DNA from: Pseudogymnoascus destructans
Lineage: Eukaryota; Ascomycota; Leotiomycetes; Thelebolales; Thelebolaceae
Direction of reading: 5' to 3'
DNA: 64,000 nt
NCBI RefSeq assembly: GCF_001641265.1
Contig: NW_020167521.1
Coordinates: forward strand, 2,046,001-2,110,000
The notes under the pieces are model-generated. The model did not search any database and was not told the origin of the DNA. It saw nothing but the letters and a program-made list of their open reading frames with translations. Positions 1 to 11,417 of the stretch are shown here, piece by piece; positions within the stretch are counted from its first letter, which is position 1, and every line of letters begins with the position of its first letter. The translations under genes were made by a program, and so were the position numbers.

Positions 1-794
1 CAGCAGACACTCGCTCGACCTTGAAGGTGGTCACCGATGGAACGAGCTCCTTTGCGAACTTCAGTCGGCTCTCATCGATATCCGTGATAACAATTGGTTC
101 TGCTCAGCAGCTCTGGCGCACAGCAGCGTGATCAAACCGATTGGCCCAGCACCACAGATCTGGACTGGGTCGCCGAGCTGAACACCAGCACGCGCCATAC
201 AAGCCAGAGCTACGCTCAGCGGCTCCGGAAGTGCGCCGTCTTCATATGACATATCTCCAATCTTGTGGCACCATTTTGCTGGGTGGTTGACATATCTTCG
301 GAGGAGGCCAGTTACTGGTGGCGTGGATAGAAACTCGACCTTCTCGCAACCGTTGTATCTTCCAGTCAGGCAGGGCTCGCACTCTCCACAGGTAACGTTG
401 GGCTCGAATGCTACGTGGTCTCCGACCTTCAGGCTGCCCACTGATGGATGAACTGCTAGAATAACACCGGCGGATTCGTGTCCTAAAATATGTGTGTCCT
501 TCACGATCATGGGGCCAATGCACCCAGCATGCCTGAAGTGGACATCAGAACTAGAGAGAGTCAGCTACTGTGGTTGCGCCCCGATGGTTTTTGACTTACC
601 CGCAGATACCTGTGCTCTTAATCCCAATAGCCACTTCCCCTTCCTTCAAGTCGCTCCCGGACTGCACGGATTCCAGCGAGGGCGTGGCCTCTCCAACCCA
701 CAGCTTGTGCTCTGGTCTGGGTTGGTGTAAACTCCTATATTTGGTAGCGTTTGCTTAATCTCCGTCCCCTGTGGTGCAGTTCTGACGAAGACAT
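1..794 (-). pseudogene. lad1: L-arabinitol 4-dehydrogenase, partial and frameshifted
   Basis: Zinc-dependent medium-chain dehydrogenase of the L-arabinitol 4-dehydrogenase type, which would oxidise L-arabinitol to L-xylulose in the cytosol. The 3' part runs off the window. Exon 2 (550 down to the edge) encodes the zinc site GHES, the four-cysteine structural zinc loop (CGECEPCLTGRYNGC), EPLSV and the cofactor motif GAGPIG. A 49-nt intron (551-599) separates it from exon 1, which ends TGICG. Three frame breaks are visible. One base is missing near 105, after which the family sequence (EPIVITDIDESRL) continues in another frame. A 5-bp tandem duplication lies at 711-720 (TCTGG twice). A probable one-base loss lies near 765-770, just after the likely ATG at 792-794. 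All conserved stretches are recognisable, so the decay is recent, or these are sequencing errors. A Leu-to-Pro change before EPLSV is also unusual. Confidence 0.85.
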
Positions 795-1618
795 TGTTTT
801 TCTCTAGCCTTTAATAATATTCTCTGGTGATGTGCGAGGCTAGATGTGAAAAAAAAGGGAAGCTGACGATAATTTGAGAGGCGCTCCGTATAAATATGAG
901 AGGAAAGTTTGGAGAGCCCAGTATCCCATTGACCCATTGACCCCATTGACCCCATTGACCCCATTGACCCCATTGACCCATTGACCCCATTGACCCCATT
1001 GACCCATTGACCCATTGACCCCATTGACCCCATTGACCCCATTGACCCCATTGACCCCATTGACCCCATTGACCCCATTGACCCCATAAACCCCATAAAC
1101 CCCGCCCGCCCACACACCACAATCATCCAGAACTACCCACCGGGGGCGTTGTGCGGGGCAATCCTCCCCGAAAGCCGCCCCAACGCCAGGATATTTTGGA
1201 AATTCTAAAAATTCTGTTCCTCTTTCATTTTTGCTGTCCTAAAATAATACGGGCTCCAATCATATATGCAGATAAGCATCACAATGGTCTTTTGGATCAG
1301 TGCTGCTGTAGCCCTATTTTTGTGCGTGGGATGACAATGCTACCCCCACTCACGATGTGATCTCCAGGCGGTGAATACAACCTCATTATCTGGTGTACGA
1401 GAAGGATATATGATCAATCGCGTTTTGCGGCTTTCGAGTGCGAATATGGCATTAGAAACGTTCGGGTTATCCGATATCGTCTTGAGATTGACTACTCCGC
1501 CATTCACGCCGATGAAGAATCTATTGATCTCAACTTCTATCAAACTACGAAGAGCCAAATCTATAATTCTCAATTCTAATTCTCTTCGCCCCGCATCTTT
1601 CTCTCCGTCACCAGCTCA
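795..1618. other. Intergenic region between divergent lad-like and dehydrogenase genes
   Basis: No credible gene. It holds the 9-bp minisatellite (925-1100) and about 500 bases of ordinary AT/GC-mixed sequence upstream of the start at 1619. The two flanking genes diverge, so both promoters should lie here; I see no convincing TATA box. Confidence 0.6.
925..1100. repeat. CCCCATTGA minisatellite
   Basis: About 19 head-to-tail copies of the 9-bp unit CCCCATTGA, with several 8-bp variants (CCCATTGA) lacking one C. It ends in degenerate CCCCATAAA units. It lies in the presumed promoter of the L-arabinitol dehydrogenase pseudogene. The long Met-Gly or Gly-Gln reading frames on the minus strand are only the repeat read in frame. 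Confidence 0.95.
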
Positions 1619-2704
1619 ATGGCACCCATCAAAGTCGCCGTCCTGGACGACTACCACAAGATCTCCTCCGAGTTTCTGGCCAAACTCCCCTCATCCGCTT
1701 TCGAAATAACCTACTTCCCCTCCACCCTCCCCTCCTACGCCCACCCCTCCACCGCCACCTCCAGCAAAGCCGAGCTCGTCGCCCGCCTCGCCCCCTTCGA
1801 AATCATATCCACAATCCGCGAACGCACCCCCTTCCCCGGCGCCCTCCTCGAGCAGCTCCCAAACCTCAAGCTCCTCCAGACCACCAGCACCCGCAACCTC
1901 GCTATCGACCTCGATGCAGCACGCTGCCTCGGTATCGCCGTCGTCGGCACGTCATTTTGTGGCAAGCCTGCTGATGCACCACCCGGGCCGGATAGTACTA
2001 CGCAGCACACTATCGCTCTCATCCTCGCCCTTGCGCGCAACATTCCTGCCGATGACTTAGCCGTCAAGACAGGCGCATGGCAGACCACTCTCGCCCTGCC
2101 TCTGGCAGGGAGAACAGTCGGTATCGTAGGCCTCGGCCGCCTCGGTATTGCCGTAGCTTCTATCCTGTATCGCGCATTCGGGATGTGCGTGGTAGCCTGG
2201 AGCTCTAGTCTGACTCAGGAGGCAGCAGATGAGAAAGCCGCTGCTGAAGGCTTGCTCATCGAGAGTGCGTGGGGCAAGACGTTCGAGGTTGTGACGAAAG
2301 AGGAGCTGTTCCGCCGCGCGGACGTGGTTAGTGTGCATTATGTCCTCTCGGAGCGTTCGCGTGGGGTGGTTGGGCGCGCGGAGCTGGCACTATTGAAGCC
2401 ATCTTCGCTTCTGGTTAATACCTCGCGCGGTCCGCTCGTTGACGAGGAGGCGCTGCTGGAGGTGCTGAAGGAAGGCAAGATTGGAGGGGCGGCGCTGGAT
2501 GTGTATGAGCTTGAGCCACTACCGAAGGAGAGCGAGTGGCGTAGTGAGAAGTGGGGGAAGGAGGGGAGGAGCAGGCTCGTGCTCACACCGCATATGGGGT
2601 ATGTTGAGGAAGGGACGCTGAGACCGTGGGCGGAGGAGGCTGTGCGGAATATAGAGAAGTGGGGGAAAGGCGGAGGAGGGGAACTGACTACGTTGTCGGG
2701 GTAA
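1619..2704 (+). CDS. D-isomer-specific 2-hydroxyacid dehydrogenase
   Basis: Single-exon gene for a 361-aa NAD(P)-dependent D-2-hydroxyacid dehydrogenase (family of D-lactate, glycerate, formate and phosphoglycerate dehydrogenases), which interconverts a 2-keto acid and a D-2-hydroxy acid, probably in the cytosol. The Rossmann motif GIVGLGRLG is at about residues 168-176. The catalytic triad of the family is visible: Arg in NTSRGPLV (about 270), Glu in DVYELEP (about 297-299) and His in LTPHMGY (about 325). Length is normal. The start is the first ATG of the frame, in a good context, and no intron is needed. The exact substrate cannot be read from sequence. It is divergent from the lad pseudogene to its left. 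Confidence 0.9.
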   Translation: MAPIKVAVLDDYHKISSEFLAKLPSSAFEITYFPSTLPSYAHPSTATSSKAELVARLAPFEIISTIRERTPFPGALLEQLPNLKLLQTTSTRNLAIDLDAARCLGIAVVGTSFCGKPADAPPGPDSTTQHTIALILALARNIPADDLAVKTGAWQTTLALPLAGRTVGIVGLGRLGIAVASILYRAFGMCVVAWSSSLTQEAADEKAAAEGLLIESAWGKTFEVVTKEELFRRADVVSVHYVLSERSRGVVGRAELALLKPSSLLVNTSRGPLVDEEALLEVLKEGKIGGAALDVYELEPLPKESEWRSEKWGKEGRSRLVLTPHMGYVEEGTLRPWAEEAVRNIEKWGKGGGGELTTLSG

Positions 2705-5557
2705 TGAGTGCGGTTGCAGCTCTGTGCGTGTATCGTAGGCCGGCTGTATGATAAATCGATGAGGGTGCTCTTTGCTGCCTGTACCAAAGCATAACTTGGA
2801 AATATTCATTGACGACTCCGCCATTTACCTTTGCCATTTATGTAGAGCCAGAAACCGTATAGAGCAAGTATCATTATCACCAAGAAAAACCAACGAGCAA
2901 GAATCTTTATATGAGCAACAGACCATTCAGGACATTCGGTGCCAAACTTTATGGGACGTTTATTCCATGCAGATCGGTTGGGCCGATGGACTGGAAATGA
3001 TCTCCACTCGTTGTCTGCTAGAGTGAGTGGGAAGTTCTCGTGCTTGAAACCTTCCGTTGTTGCTATCATATCGTTGCCCCTGCTCCAAATATAAATTGAG
3101 GAGCAGCGCACACGTGTTTCCAGATTTATCATGCGGGCAAAAGATGCCCATATTCTCGATTTATCATGGTGGTCGTAGAGGAAACTGCCTTTGCGGGCAG
3201 TTTAATGTTCAAAAGTGTGGACACAGAGGTCGTCCTCACCCCACAAGACGTCAAGACCCTGAAATTGTAAACGCCGAAGTTGTTGGTTATACTGAGTATT
3301 CGAGGCATTGCCTATGAATTATCAATGTTAAAAATCTAACTTGTAAGAACAGCATTGTTTAGATTTGTTTGTCGGTCACAAATCTTTTAGAAGAGTCAAC
3401 ATATCATCTTCAAAATAATAACAATCTTATTACAGTATTAAAATTGGTTCATATTCCTCGATGGTATTCTTATACGTAAGTTCTGCTGCAGTCACTTTAT
3501 TTCTCACAAGTCTATGCTGCTTCAGCAAATGTGAAGCATCCCAAAACACTATATTAATGATTTTCTATTTAATGTCGTCTTTTCTGCCCTGATTGGCATT
3601 GTTAAACGGCGGCAAGCTTCACCTACCTGCTCCTTAGTCCATGGAAATCTGCATTACTGATCGGGAGTCATATTTTAGATTGCGGCTAGCTCACTACCAT
3701 CTGTCCTATGGCTGTTACACTTGAAAGATACGAGATACCTTATCGATAATTAAGACAGGCCATATGCGGCACAAAAGCGCTCATGGGCCCGAACGAAGCA
3801 ATGATCGGGGCGTTTACCAATAATACAATTTATACGGAAAATCTAGAAACTTTGATTGAAAGCTCCGCACAACCTATTCGAAAACATTTGTGCCGCACGA
3901 GTATGCGTGGTGACAGAACAAGCGATGTGGCGCTGTCCGAACGAAGCTGAGATGTGGCAGGCATGCATATCGTCAGCCCGCGAGTGGCGCCGTGTAGGTT
4001 ATAAGAATGAAATCCCAAGCTACATACCCCCCTTTTTGCTGAACATCAACATTAGCAAAGAGTAATCAACGACCTGAGAAGATATCAAGCTTAAACAGTT
4101 ACTATCACGCCTTTTCGGTGGTCAAAATGGAGCCAAACACTGGCACCCCGTACGAATACTCTTCTTTTACCTGACTATTCCGCGGAGAGGTTATCTGACC
4201 GGTCCCTGTGTCACAGACGTGTCTCCACCACGGCGCCTCCCGCTCCAGCTACGGGCGTTAAAGTCAGAATTCCCTTCTTTTATATTCCCCACAATCCCAC
4301 AGGAGCTCTTTTGTTTGCCCTTCAGATCTCACATGAGATCCGATCTGAGAGCCTGTGGTACGCCAGTTCTAACATTTCTTAGGCCGTCACCTGGTGCGTG
4401 TACGACGGCCCATTCTGCTAAGAAGCTGCAAGTTGTCGATCGCTGCCTTTGATCCTAGCGACGATTATAGGCTAGCTACTTGCCTTCCTATCACAGCTTT
4501 CGTGTGCCTGCTTTGCAACCTCAAGTCGATATAGTGGAAGAAGCCACTACTTGTTCTACCGCTCTCTCATGGGATAACTATTTATAAATATATGGCTCGA
4601 GCGCGATGGCTACTGTATGTGGCTGAGTGAGAAGGGTAGGGGGGGTAGGGCAACGGTGGCACAGGCGGTGTACACCGAGGCACATTGTTTCCCCCTTTCC
4701 TACAGATCGCGATTAAATCGTGGACGATGGGTAGCGTACAAGTGTTATGAGTCAAGCTGTAACAGTAGCTATTTAGAATCTCAACGAGCGTAAAATGGTG
4801 CAACTATCCTCTTGAAACTACATGTCGGTCACGCCAGTGCACCACGGCTATCATAGCTTTGGGTCAAAGATTTTGTAAGAACCAAGCGTTCCAAGAAGAC
4901 CCATTGATCCTAAGGTCCACTTGTGTACTAGGTCGCCGATACTCGTACTCTGCCTATTGTATTATATCGGGATCTTTGGCTTTTAGTCTGACAACTGTGT
5001 TATTTGTAGTCATAATTATCTAACAGCAGCACAAGCATTGTGTGTAACACGGTAGGACAACGACTACGAAGGACTGGTATTGGTGAGGTGGATTTCAAGA
5101 GAGCTTATCGAGATGTACAGAATCACAGGTACGGGAATGAACTGCACCTAGATTGAAGCTGGAGTTGGACATATGTCTGGGTTCAAGTATAGAGGTCAAC
5201 TGAGTGTGCAAACTCACAGAAGTGGCAATGAAGCATCACCAACAAGAGCAATCAACAATATAAAACTACACCGATTCAAACACTCACTATCAGCATTCCA
5301 CCGCAATAATGGACCCAAACATCCACTACGTGCATTCCATGCATTTCCTTTTTCCCTCTAAATTATTGGCAATGAGCAGTTATCTAATAGTCTATAGGCA
5401 AACCTCTGTCCAGGCCCAGACCACCCAAGTTACGGCCACTTCAGCTCCTGGTGTCAAGGTATATTACTCTATTTCTCTGGTCGCCTACGTCTCTGTTGCT
5501 TTAGTGTATGTGAAGCATTCTAAGGTACTATGTTAATGTGTTCCGTTTTAGGTCGTC

Positions 5558-5606
5558 ACAATAGAAACAATGCCGCTGCATCTTACAGCGGCATTGTTTC
5601 TATTGT
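5558..5606. repeat. 21-bp perfect inverted repeat, hairpin
   Basis: Left arm 5558-5578 and right arm 5586-5606 are exact reverse complements (21 bp) around a 7-base loop. No T-run follows that would suggest a terminator, and fungal Pol II does not use such hairpins. It lies next to one copy of the diverged direct repeat, so it may belong to a decayed element. Confidence 0.9.
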
Positions 5607-6496
5607 AGTTTATGACGTCCAACACAAAATTCATAGTTGTGGTGCACCGACCTGGCTGGCAGTTTGGACACTGAGGATGGTTAACGTTAAATCAAACACA
5701 CTCATTTATAACCTATCGTGCTATAATTCCGTCCTACTGCTTCAAAACATCAGCCAACATACCACTGTCACTGCTCACTAGCGCTCCGGTCCAGCCAAGC
5801 ACAGGCGACATCCCAACGTCTCCGGCAGTGGATGAGGTAGATTATGAGCAACCTACAGTTTCCGTTTCTATAGTCCTCAACGGAGCCTGGTTAATATGGA
5901 GATGCGCCGTCCGTGATTATCCCTCCGCGGCTTCTCGCAAGCTTGTCTCGATTCTCGGTGCGGAGATTGAGCCTGGACATGGGGGGCAGATCACGGAGTG
6001 GCCGATAAACCCCGAGAATTAAATTTGGAGTCACTTACCTCTCCGCTCCTCTATGACTGGGGCATAGTAATGTAATAGATAGACGTAATAAAAATCCGCG
6101 GAAGACATTCAAAGAAAGGAAAGAGAGGCAACTACGGCTCACGCCATCTTATCATATACTGAAACTTACGCGGCGGGGCTCCATTCGTGCTGGCTTACAT
6201 ATAAGAGGCTTGAACGGCTGTAGGACCTATGGGCACACCTCAACGTGGGCTGGGGATTGCGCCACGGGAGTGGGGAGAGGGCGGTCGAAAGTAGAGCAGG
6301 AATCCAACGTTACATGCTCTTTCAGCTTCTGCTATTGTTGTTCCTGTTGCTGTTGCTGTTGATAACCGGCATTCCGCAGAACTGTATATCCCGATGTTAT
6401 GTCCCAGCCTCGCCGCCATGCCACCACCAGCTCGTCCGATCTGGTTGTCGTGGTGCGCCAAGTATGGCACTAGCGCCATTAGCTCCATGGACTGGG

Positions 6497-7005
6497 GTAC
6501 GATTATAGTGGTACAGCGGTACAGGTGCCCATTGCCAATAGACACGGAAAGAAGGGGTCCTGTACACGAGGTGCGCTAGCAGGTCCGTGCAGTTATTTAC
6601 GCGCCATGCCGCAACAGGCGCCTCGGAGACTGCGGATCCGTGCCGAAAGGGCTGTCATCCCCCGAACGACGGCGGCTCGTTCCTCGACAGCGGCACCTCA
6701 CCGGGCGAGATGAGGTACTGTATTTTGCACAGCAGGAACCACCAGAGCTCCGCTAAAGTAATTGTGTTCTTGATTACTGGTCCTTACCGCCCTTACCGCC
6801 CTCTAAACGCCGAGGAGTGCAGTATTCTGTTCAAGTATAGATAGGGCGGGGCGCTCACGGCAAGAGATTTTCCTTGGATAGATGAGTATAGCAAGACATT
6901 GCTTGTTTATTTATCTGTAACTTACTCCGTGCCATTGCACAGGACCCCTTCTTTCCGTGTCTATTGGCAATGGGCACCTGTACCGCTGTACCACTATAAT
7001 CGTAC
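6497..7005. repeat. 67-bp perfect inverted repeat with 375-bp spacer
   Basis: 6497-6563 and 6939-7005 are exact reverse complements over 67 bp, separated by 375 bp. No flanking target duplication is evident and no transposase frame lies inside. It could be a short fold-back element, or an inverted local duplication like the one in the adjacent beta-mannosidase gene (61 bp, 363-bp spacer). Confidence 0.95.
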
Positions 7006-7731
7006 TGTAGCGTAGTTCAGTACAATTCGACGTCTATATTGCCGCCGCCGTGTCACTATACTGTGTACCCCATACCTGCTCCAAGAGTGGCTAACGATCT
7101 CCACCCTAACTACCCCTCCCACTAAAAGAAGAAGAAGCCACCATGCTCCATTACGCCGTCCCACTTCTTCCACAACACCATTACTTTTGTTCCTTCCGAC
7201 TTCCTGACTCGGTCCTAGGCGCATCACTAGGATATTGCTTATATCGGAATCGGAAGCAAGGGAACTAGAGAAAGCCAACAAAGCAAAGGCCGGCTATTTC
7301 ACCCCAAGGCCCGGTTTTCTCAATTCAAACAGTCCAAACACGCTGTGCACATCCTCCCAAACGGGCCAGCCTCGACTCCACACCCCGCCATTTGTTATTG
7401 CCTTCTCAAGGGACTGGTGGTGAAGCGTTCATCTACCTCCTTCCGCTCCACACCTCGCGGACCTCCTCCGAGAGCACGCATACTATATCAGCCTGCGGCT
7501 ATGCAAACTCTATATCCATCGTACCTAGATGCATGACCCTGCCACCCACTCAAGGCTATAAGACGCTGCATGACTTCAACCCCAATTCCCATTCTACCGT
7601 CTAGCAATTCATCCCACGCTCCATCATCCTCCCTGCCTGCGTGCATACATATACCCTCAGCTACCCTGGCTACGCGAACTAAGACTACCTTTTCTGACAC
7701 CCCGCCGCGCCAGCTACCACGTGCCTCCACC

Positions 7732-10434
7732 ATGACGTCGCATACTACCATCCCCATCAACGAGGACTGGGAGTTCAAGCAGGTCGACTCAGAAAAATCA
7801 AAATGGCTTCCCGTCGCCCAATTCCCCACCAATGTGCACCTTGATCTCATCGCCAACAACATCATCGCAGACCCGTTTATGGGAAAGAACGAGCTCGATG
7901 TGCAATGGATCGGTGAGGCAGTGTGGGCGTACAAGACGACTTTTGAAACTCCCGCTATAGGCACAGAGGAGGGTTCTGCCGCTAAGGCGGTGCTGACTTT
8001 TGATGGCCTGGACACGTACGCCACAGCGGTGCTCAATGGCACTGAGATTCTCAAGACGGAGAGCATGTTCATCCGGGAACGGGTGGACGTCACAGCCTAC
8101 CTGAACAATGACGGCCCGAACGAGCTCGAGATCACATTTGACAGCGCCTTCTTAAAAGGCAAGCAGATTGTTGACAAATACCCAGAGCACAAGTGGGGGT
8201 GCTGGAATGGTGATGTCTCAAGACTTGCGGTGCGCAAGGCGCAGTATCATTATGTGAGTAGCTCCCCAAGCATTTAAGCCGAGGATTAAATGCAACGAAA
8301 TACTAATTTTTACAGGGATGGGATTGGGGACCAACTATGTTGACCTGTGGACCGTGGCGCCCGATTAACCTAGAGATCTACGAGTCGAGGATAGCGGACC
8401 TCTATTTCCGGATGGATGTGGAGGAGTCGCTCAAGGCGGCAAAGGTCATCGGAAATGCGGATGTCGAGGGCTCAGCTTCGCTGGTCAGGTTTGACATTAC
8501 GCTGGATAGAGAGGCTGTGGCTAGCGAGCAGGCAAAGGTGGTTGATGGGCGTGCAACAGCTACGTTCAATATCAATATCACTGACCCGGCGCTGTGGTAT
8601 CCTATCAAATACGGCAAGCAGCCTCTTTACACAATTACCGCTACGCTTGTGGCTACGCGCTCTGAGGCCTACGATATTCACGTTGAGAGCAAGAGGTTCG
8701 GGTTACGGAGAGCTGAGCTCATCCAGCGGCCGCTGAAGGACGAGCCGGGAGAATCATTCTTCTTCCAGGTCAACAACGTCCCTATCTTCTGTGGAGGCAG
8801 CGATTGGATCCCAGCGGACAACTTTCTCCCCCGTATCGGCCCTGAGAAGTACTACGATTGGGTGAAGCTGGTGGCGGATGGCAATCAGGTGATGATCCGC
8901 GTGTGGGGTGGTGGTATCTTCGAGGAGCAGCCGTTCTACGATGCGTGCGACGAGCTGGGAATACTGGTGTGGCAGGATTTCCTGTTCGGATGCGGCAACT
9001 ACCCCGCGTTCCCCGAGTTCCTGGACTTGGTGAAGAGGGAGGCGGATGATAACGTGAAGATCCTGCGTCACCATCCATCGATCGTTATCTGGGCCGGAAA
9101 CAACGAGGATTACCAATATCAGGAGAGCGAGAACCTGACCTACGATTTTGAGAACAAGGATGAGGAGAGCTGGCTCAAGACCGACTTCCCGGCGAGATAT
9201 ATCTACGAGAATATCCTCTCGGACACATGTAGGCAGCTCATCCCCGATGTGCCTTACCACCCCGGTAGCCCGTGGGGTAAGGGGCGCGATACACACGATA
9301 ACACCGTTGGAGATATTCATCAGTGGAACGTGTGGCACGGCACCCAGGAGAAGTATCAAAAATTCGACAAGCTGGGCGGACGCTTCGTCTCCGAGTTCGG
9401 GATGGAGGCCTTCCCGAACATCAAGACGATCGAGTCCTTCCTGCCACTCGGCAAGGATGACCCAGACCGCTACCCACAGTCCTCAACCGTCGACTTCCAT
9501 AACAAAGCCGACGGGCACGAGCGCCGTATCGCGCTGTACCTCGTGGAGAACATGCAGTATTCCCCCAACCCAATCGAGCAGTACATCTACTCCACGCAGC
9601 TAATGCAAGGCGAGTGCCTCGCGAGCGCCTACCGCCTCTGGAAACGCCAATGGAAGGGACCCGTCCGCGAGTACTGCGCCGGAGCACTGGTATGGCAGAT
9701 CAACGACTGCTGGCCCGTCACCTCGTGGGCCATCGTCGACTACTTCCTCCGCCCCAAGCACGCCTACTACACCGTCAAGCGCGAGATGGCGCCGCTGTCG
9801 TGCGGGATATGGCAGGAAGGACTCGATCGTCTTGATGTTCGGGAAGGCCTCCATCCCGAACTCGGAGACGCACACAACAACGCCACGAGACAAGCACACG
9901 CGCGTCTACGTTGACACCAAGCACACTATCGAGATCTGGGGCTCTAACCTGACACTGTGCGACATGGTAGTCGACGTCGTCGTGTCCGCCTTCGATGTCG
10001 AGACTGGCAAGGAAACTTACAACAAGACGGTCAAGTCAGCGTTCTACCTGCCACAGAACCAGAGCACCGAGATTATCGCCCTGGATGTGCCGGTCAAGAA
10101 GCGCGACGCCGGCGAGGAGTCCCGCGCCGTCGTCGCGGCATACCTGTTTGAGGACGGCGTGCAAGTTGCGCGCTACGTCAACTGGCCTGAGCCGCTCAAG
10201 TACGCGCACCTGGCGAAGCCTCAGTGCCTCACGGCAACACTGACGGCGGATGCACGCACGGTGGAGATTAGCGCCGAGGTGCCGATTAAGGGGCTCGCGC
10301 TGGAGTGTGAGGACGATGAGGTGAAGTTTGCGGATAATTTGGTGGATATTGTGCCGGGTGAGGTGGTGAGGATTGGGGTTTTGGGGGCCAGGAAGAATAC
10401 GGTTATTGGGACGAGGTATTTGGGGATGATTTGA
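7732..10434 (+). pseudogene. mndB: GH2 beta-mannosidase interrupted by an inverted self-copy
   Basis: Glycoside hydrolase family 2 beta-mannosidase (B type, without a secretion signal), which removes terminal beta-mannose from manno-oligosaccharides. Exon 1 is 7732-8253; intron 8254-8315 (GTGAGT...ACAG with CTAAT upstream); exon 2 starts with the family motif GWDWGP. The acid/base Glu is in NNED (about residue 438) and the nucleophile in SEFGM (about 534). The start is the ATG in CACCATGA; an upstream in-frame ATG gives a low-complexity leader unlike the family. At 9810-9870 a 61-bp exact reverse-complement copy of 9386-9446 interrupts the gene and shifts the frame, so translation ends at 9914. 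The C-terminal domain continues in another frame from about 9871 to 10434. Without those 61 bases the frame is open at about 859 codons, normal for the family. Confidence 0.88.
9810..9870 (-). repeat. 61-bp inverted duplication inside the beta-mannosidase gene
   Basis: Exact reverse complement of 9386-9446, the segment coding for the nucleophile region (VSEFGMEAFPN). The source and the copy are 363 bp apart. Both junctions are sharp, and the neighbouring bases differ. The length is 1 modulo 3, exactly the shift between the upstream and downstream frames, which indicates a clean insertion. Confidence 0.95.
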
Positions 10435-10829
10435 GCGGCTCTTGCTGTGGAGGGGGGTGGGGGTCTGATTGGGATGAGAGAGGGATGGGGCTCATACAAG
10501 TAAAATGATTGTATGCTTTTGGGGGAAGGGTGAGAATGAAAAGAACGGAAAGGATAGAATGCGGGCGTTTCGTACATACATTCGAATTATCAAATGCCAT
10601 TTGAGATTGCAACTGCAACTGCACTGTCATTGCCATCATCACGAGATCTCATTTCCTTCTTGCTCACCGCTCTTCATCCCACGCACCTGCCTCTGATCTC
10701 CCCTCCCTCGCTCGTTCCATTCTAGAGCTTGTCCATTCCCACACACAAGATACCCTTGCTCATCGTCGCCATCAATTGACGCGGTAGCATTTTCTCCCTA
10801 GCGCTGGCTAGACCGGAGCCATGCAGCTC

Positions 10830-10836
10830 GGCTAAA
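10830..10836 (+). promoter_or_regulatory. Possible XlnR/XLR-1 binding motif
   Basis: GGCTAAA matches the known GGCTAR-type binding site of the fungal xylanase regulator XlnR/XLR-1, which controls xylitol dehydrogenase genes in other Pezizomycotina. A second GGCTAG lies at 10806-10811. They are about 800 bp upstream of the start codon and such short motifs arise by chance, so this is a weak call. Confidence 0.25.
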
Positions 10837-11409
10837 GTGAAAGAGAGCTTATCAGACCCGCCCGCATCTTTCTCCAACTCCCGTGGGGCACTGTCAGTTT
10901 TTCTCCAGTAATCAGTGGGGTACATATACAGCCTCTTGGTGGTGGCGGGTGGTTGGCTGTTGGAAGGGCAGGTCTGATAAAAGCCAAAAGACAATTCCAT
11001 GTTGTTCGCCCAGGGGGTCCCGGGTAAAGTCGAGTTAGTGCAAGGGTAATTCTTCCAATAAGTTAGCGCTAGATCGGCGGAGGTGCGAGTAGTGTCGTCG
11101 CATTTGAGGTGGGTACGTTGGTGGGGGTGCTGGTGCTATTGTGAGATGCCATAGCTTCTTTACTGCATGGAGAAGTGAACTGCACCTTGGAAAGCTCGAG
11201 ACGGAGGAGGAGGGGCAGCTGATGTGAGCAACTTCTTCATGCTGCCTCATTGATGTTAGGGGTCCGGTTTTTGTTGGGGATGGCGGGGGAATATCGGGGA
11301 TGAGGCGGGGAGGGGAGTTATTGCTTCTTCTTCTCCCTCCTCCTCCTCCTCCTTCCTTTTCTTCATTCACCGTTTTCTGTTGCTGCCTCCTGTATTATAG
11401 CTTCTTGCG

Positions 11410-11417
11410 TATATAAG
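11410..11417 (+). promoter_or_regulatory. TATA-like box upstream of xylitol dehydrogenase
   Basis: TATATAAG lies about 220 bp before the start codon at 11634, in a plausible position for a core promoter with a long 5' leader. Confidence 0.4.

Larger units (their letters stand above)
2705..7731. other. Five-kb gene-poor region with decayed repeats
   Basis: I see no supportable gene. Short frames are scattered on both strands, none with a recognisable domain or a consistent splice structure. Notable contents are a pair of strongly diverged direct repeats (about 3484-3600 and 5432-5555, sharing blocks such as ATGTGAAGCAT and TTTATTTCTC-like text), a 21-bp-arm hairpin at 5558-5606, and a 67-bp perfect inverted repeat at 6497-7005. 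The AT-rich, broken character suggests old mobile-element debris. The last 300 bases should contain the beta-mannosidase promoter. Confidence 0.55.

Noticed and set aside
755..1126. Minus-strand frames of 91-123 codons rich in Met-Gly-Ser or Gly-Gln-Trp
   Set aside because: They are the 9-bp minisatellite read in three frames, with no family resemblance.
2806..3132. 108-codon minus-strand frame with a hydrophobic segment
   Set aside because: No homology I recognise, no start context, and it lies in AT-rich decayed sequence; a single hydrophobic run is not enough.
9600..9899. 99-codon minus-strand frame containing the beta-mannosidase nucleophile motif
   Set aside because: It is only the inverted 61-bp copy read on the minus strand, joined to antisense text.
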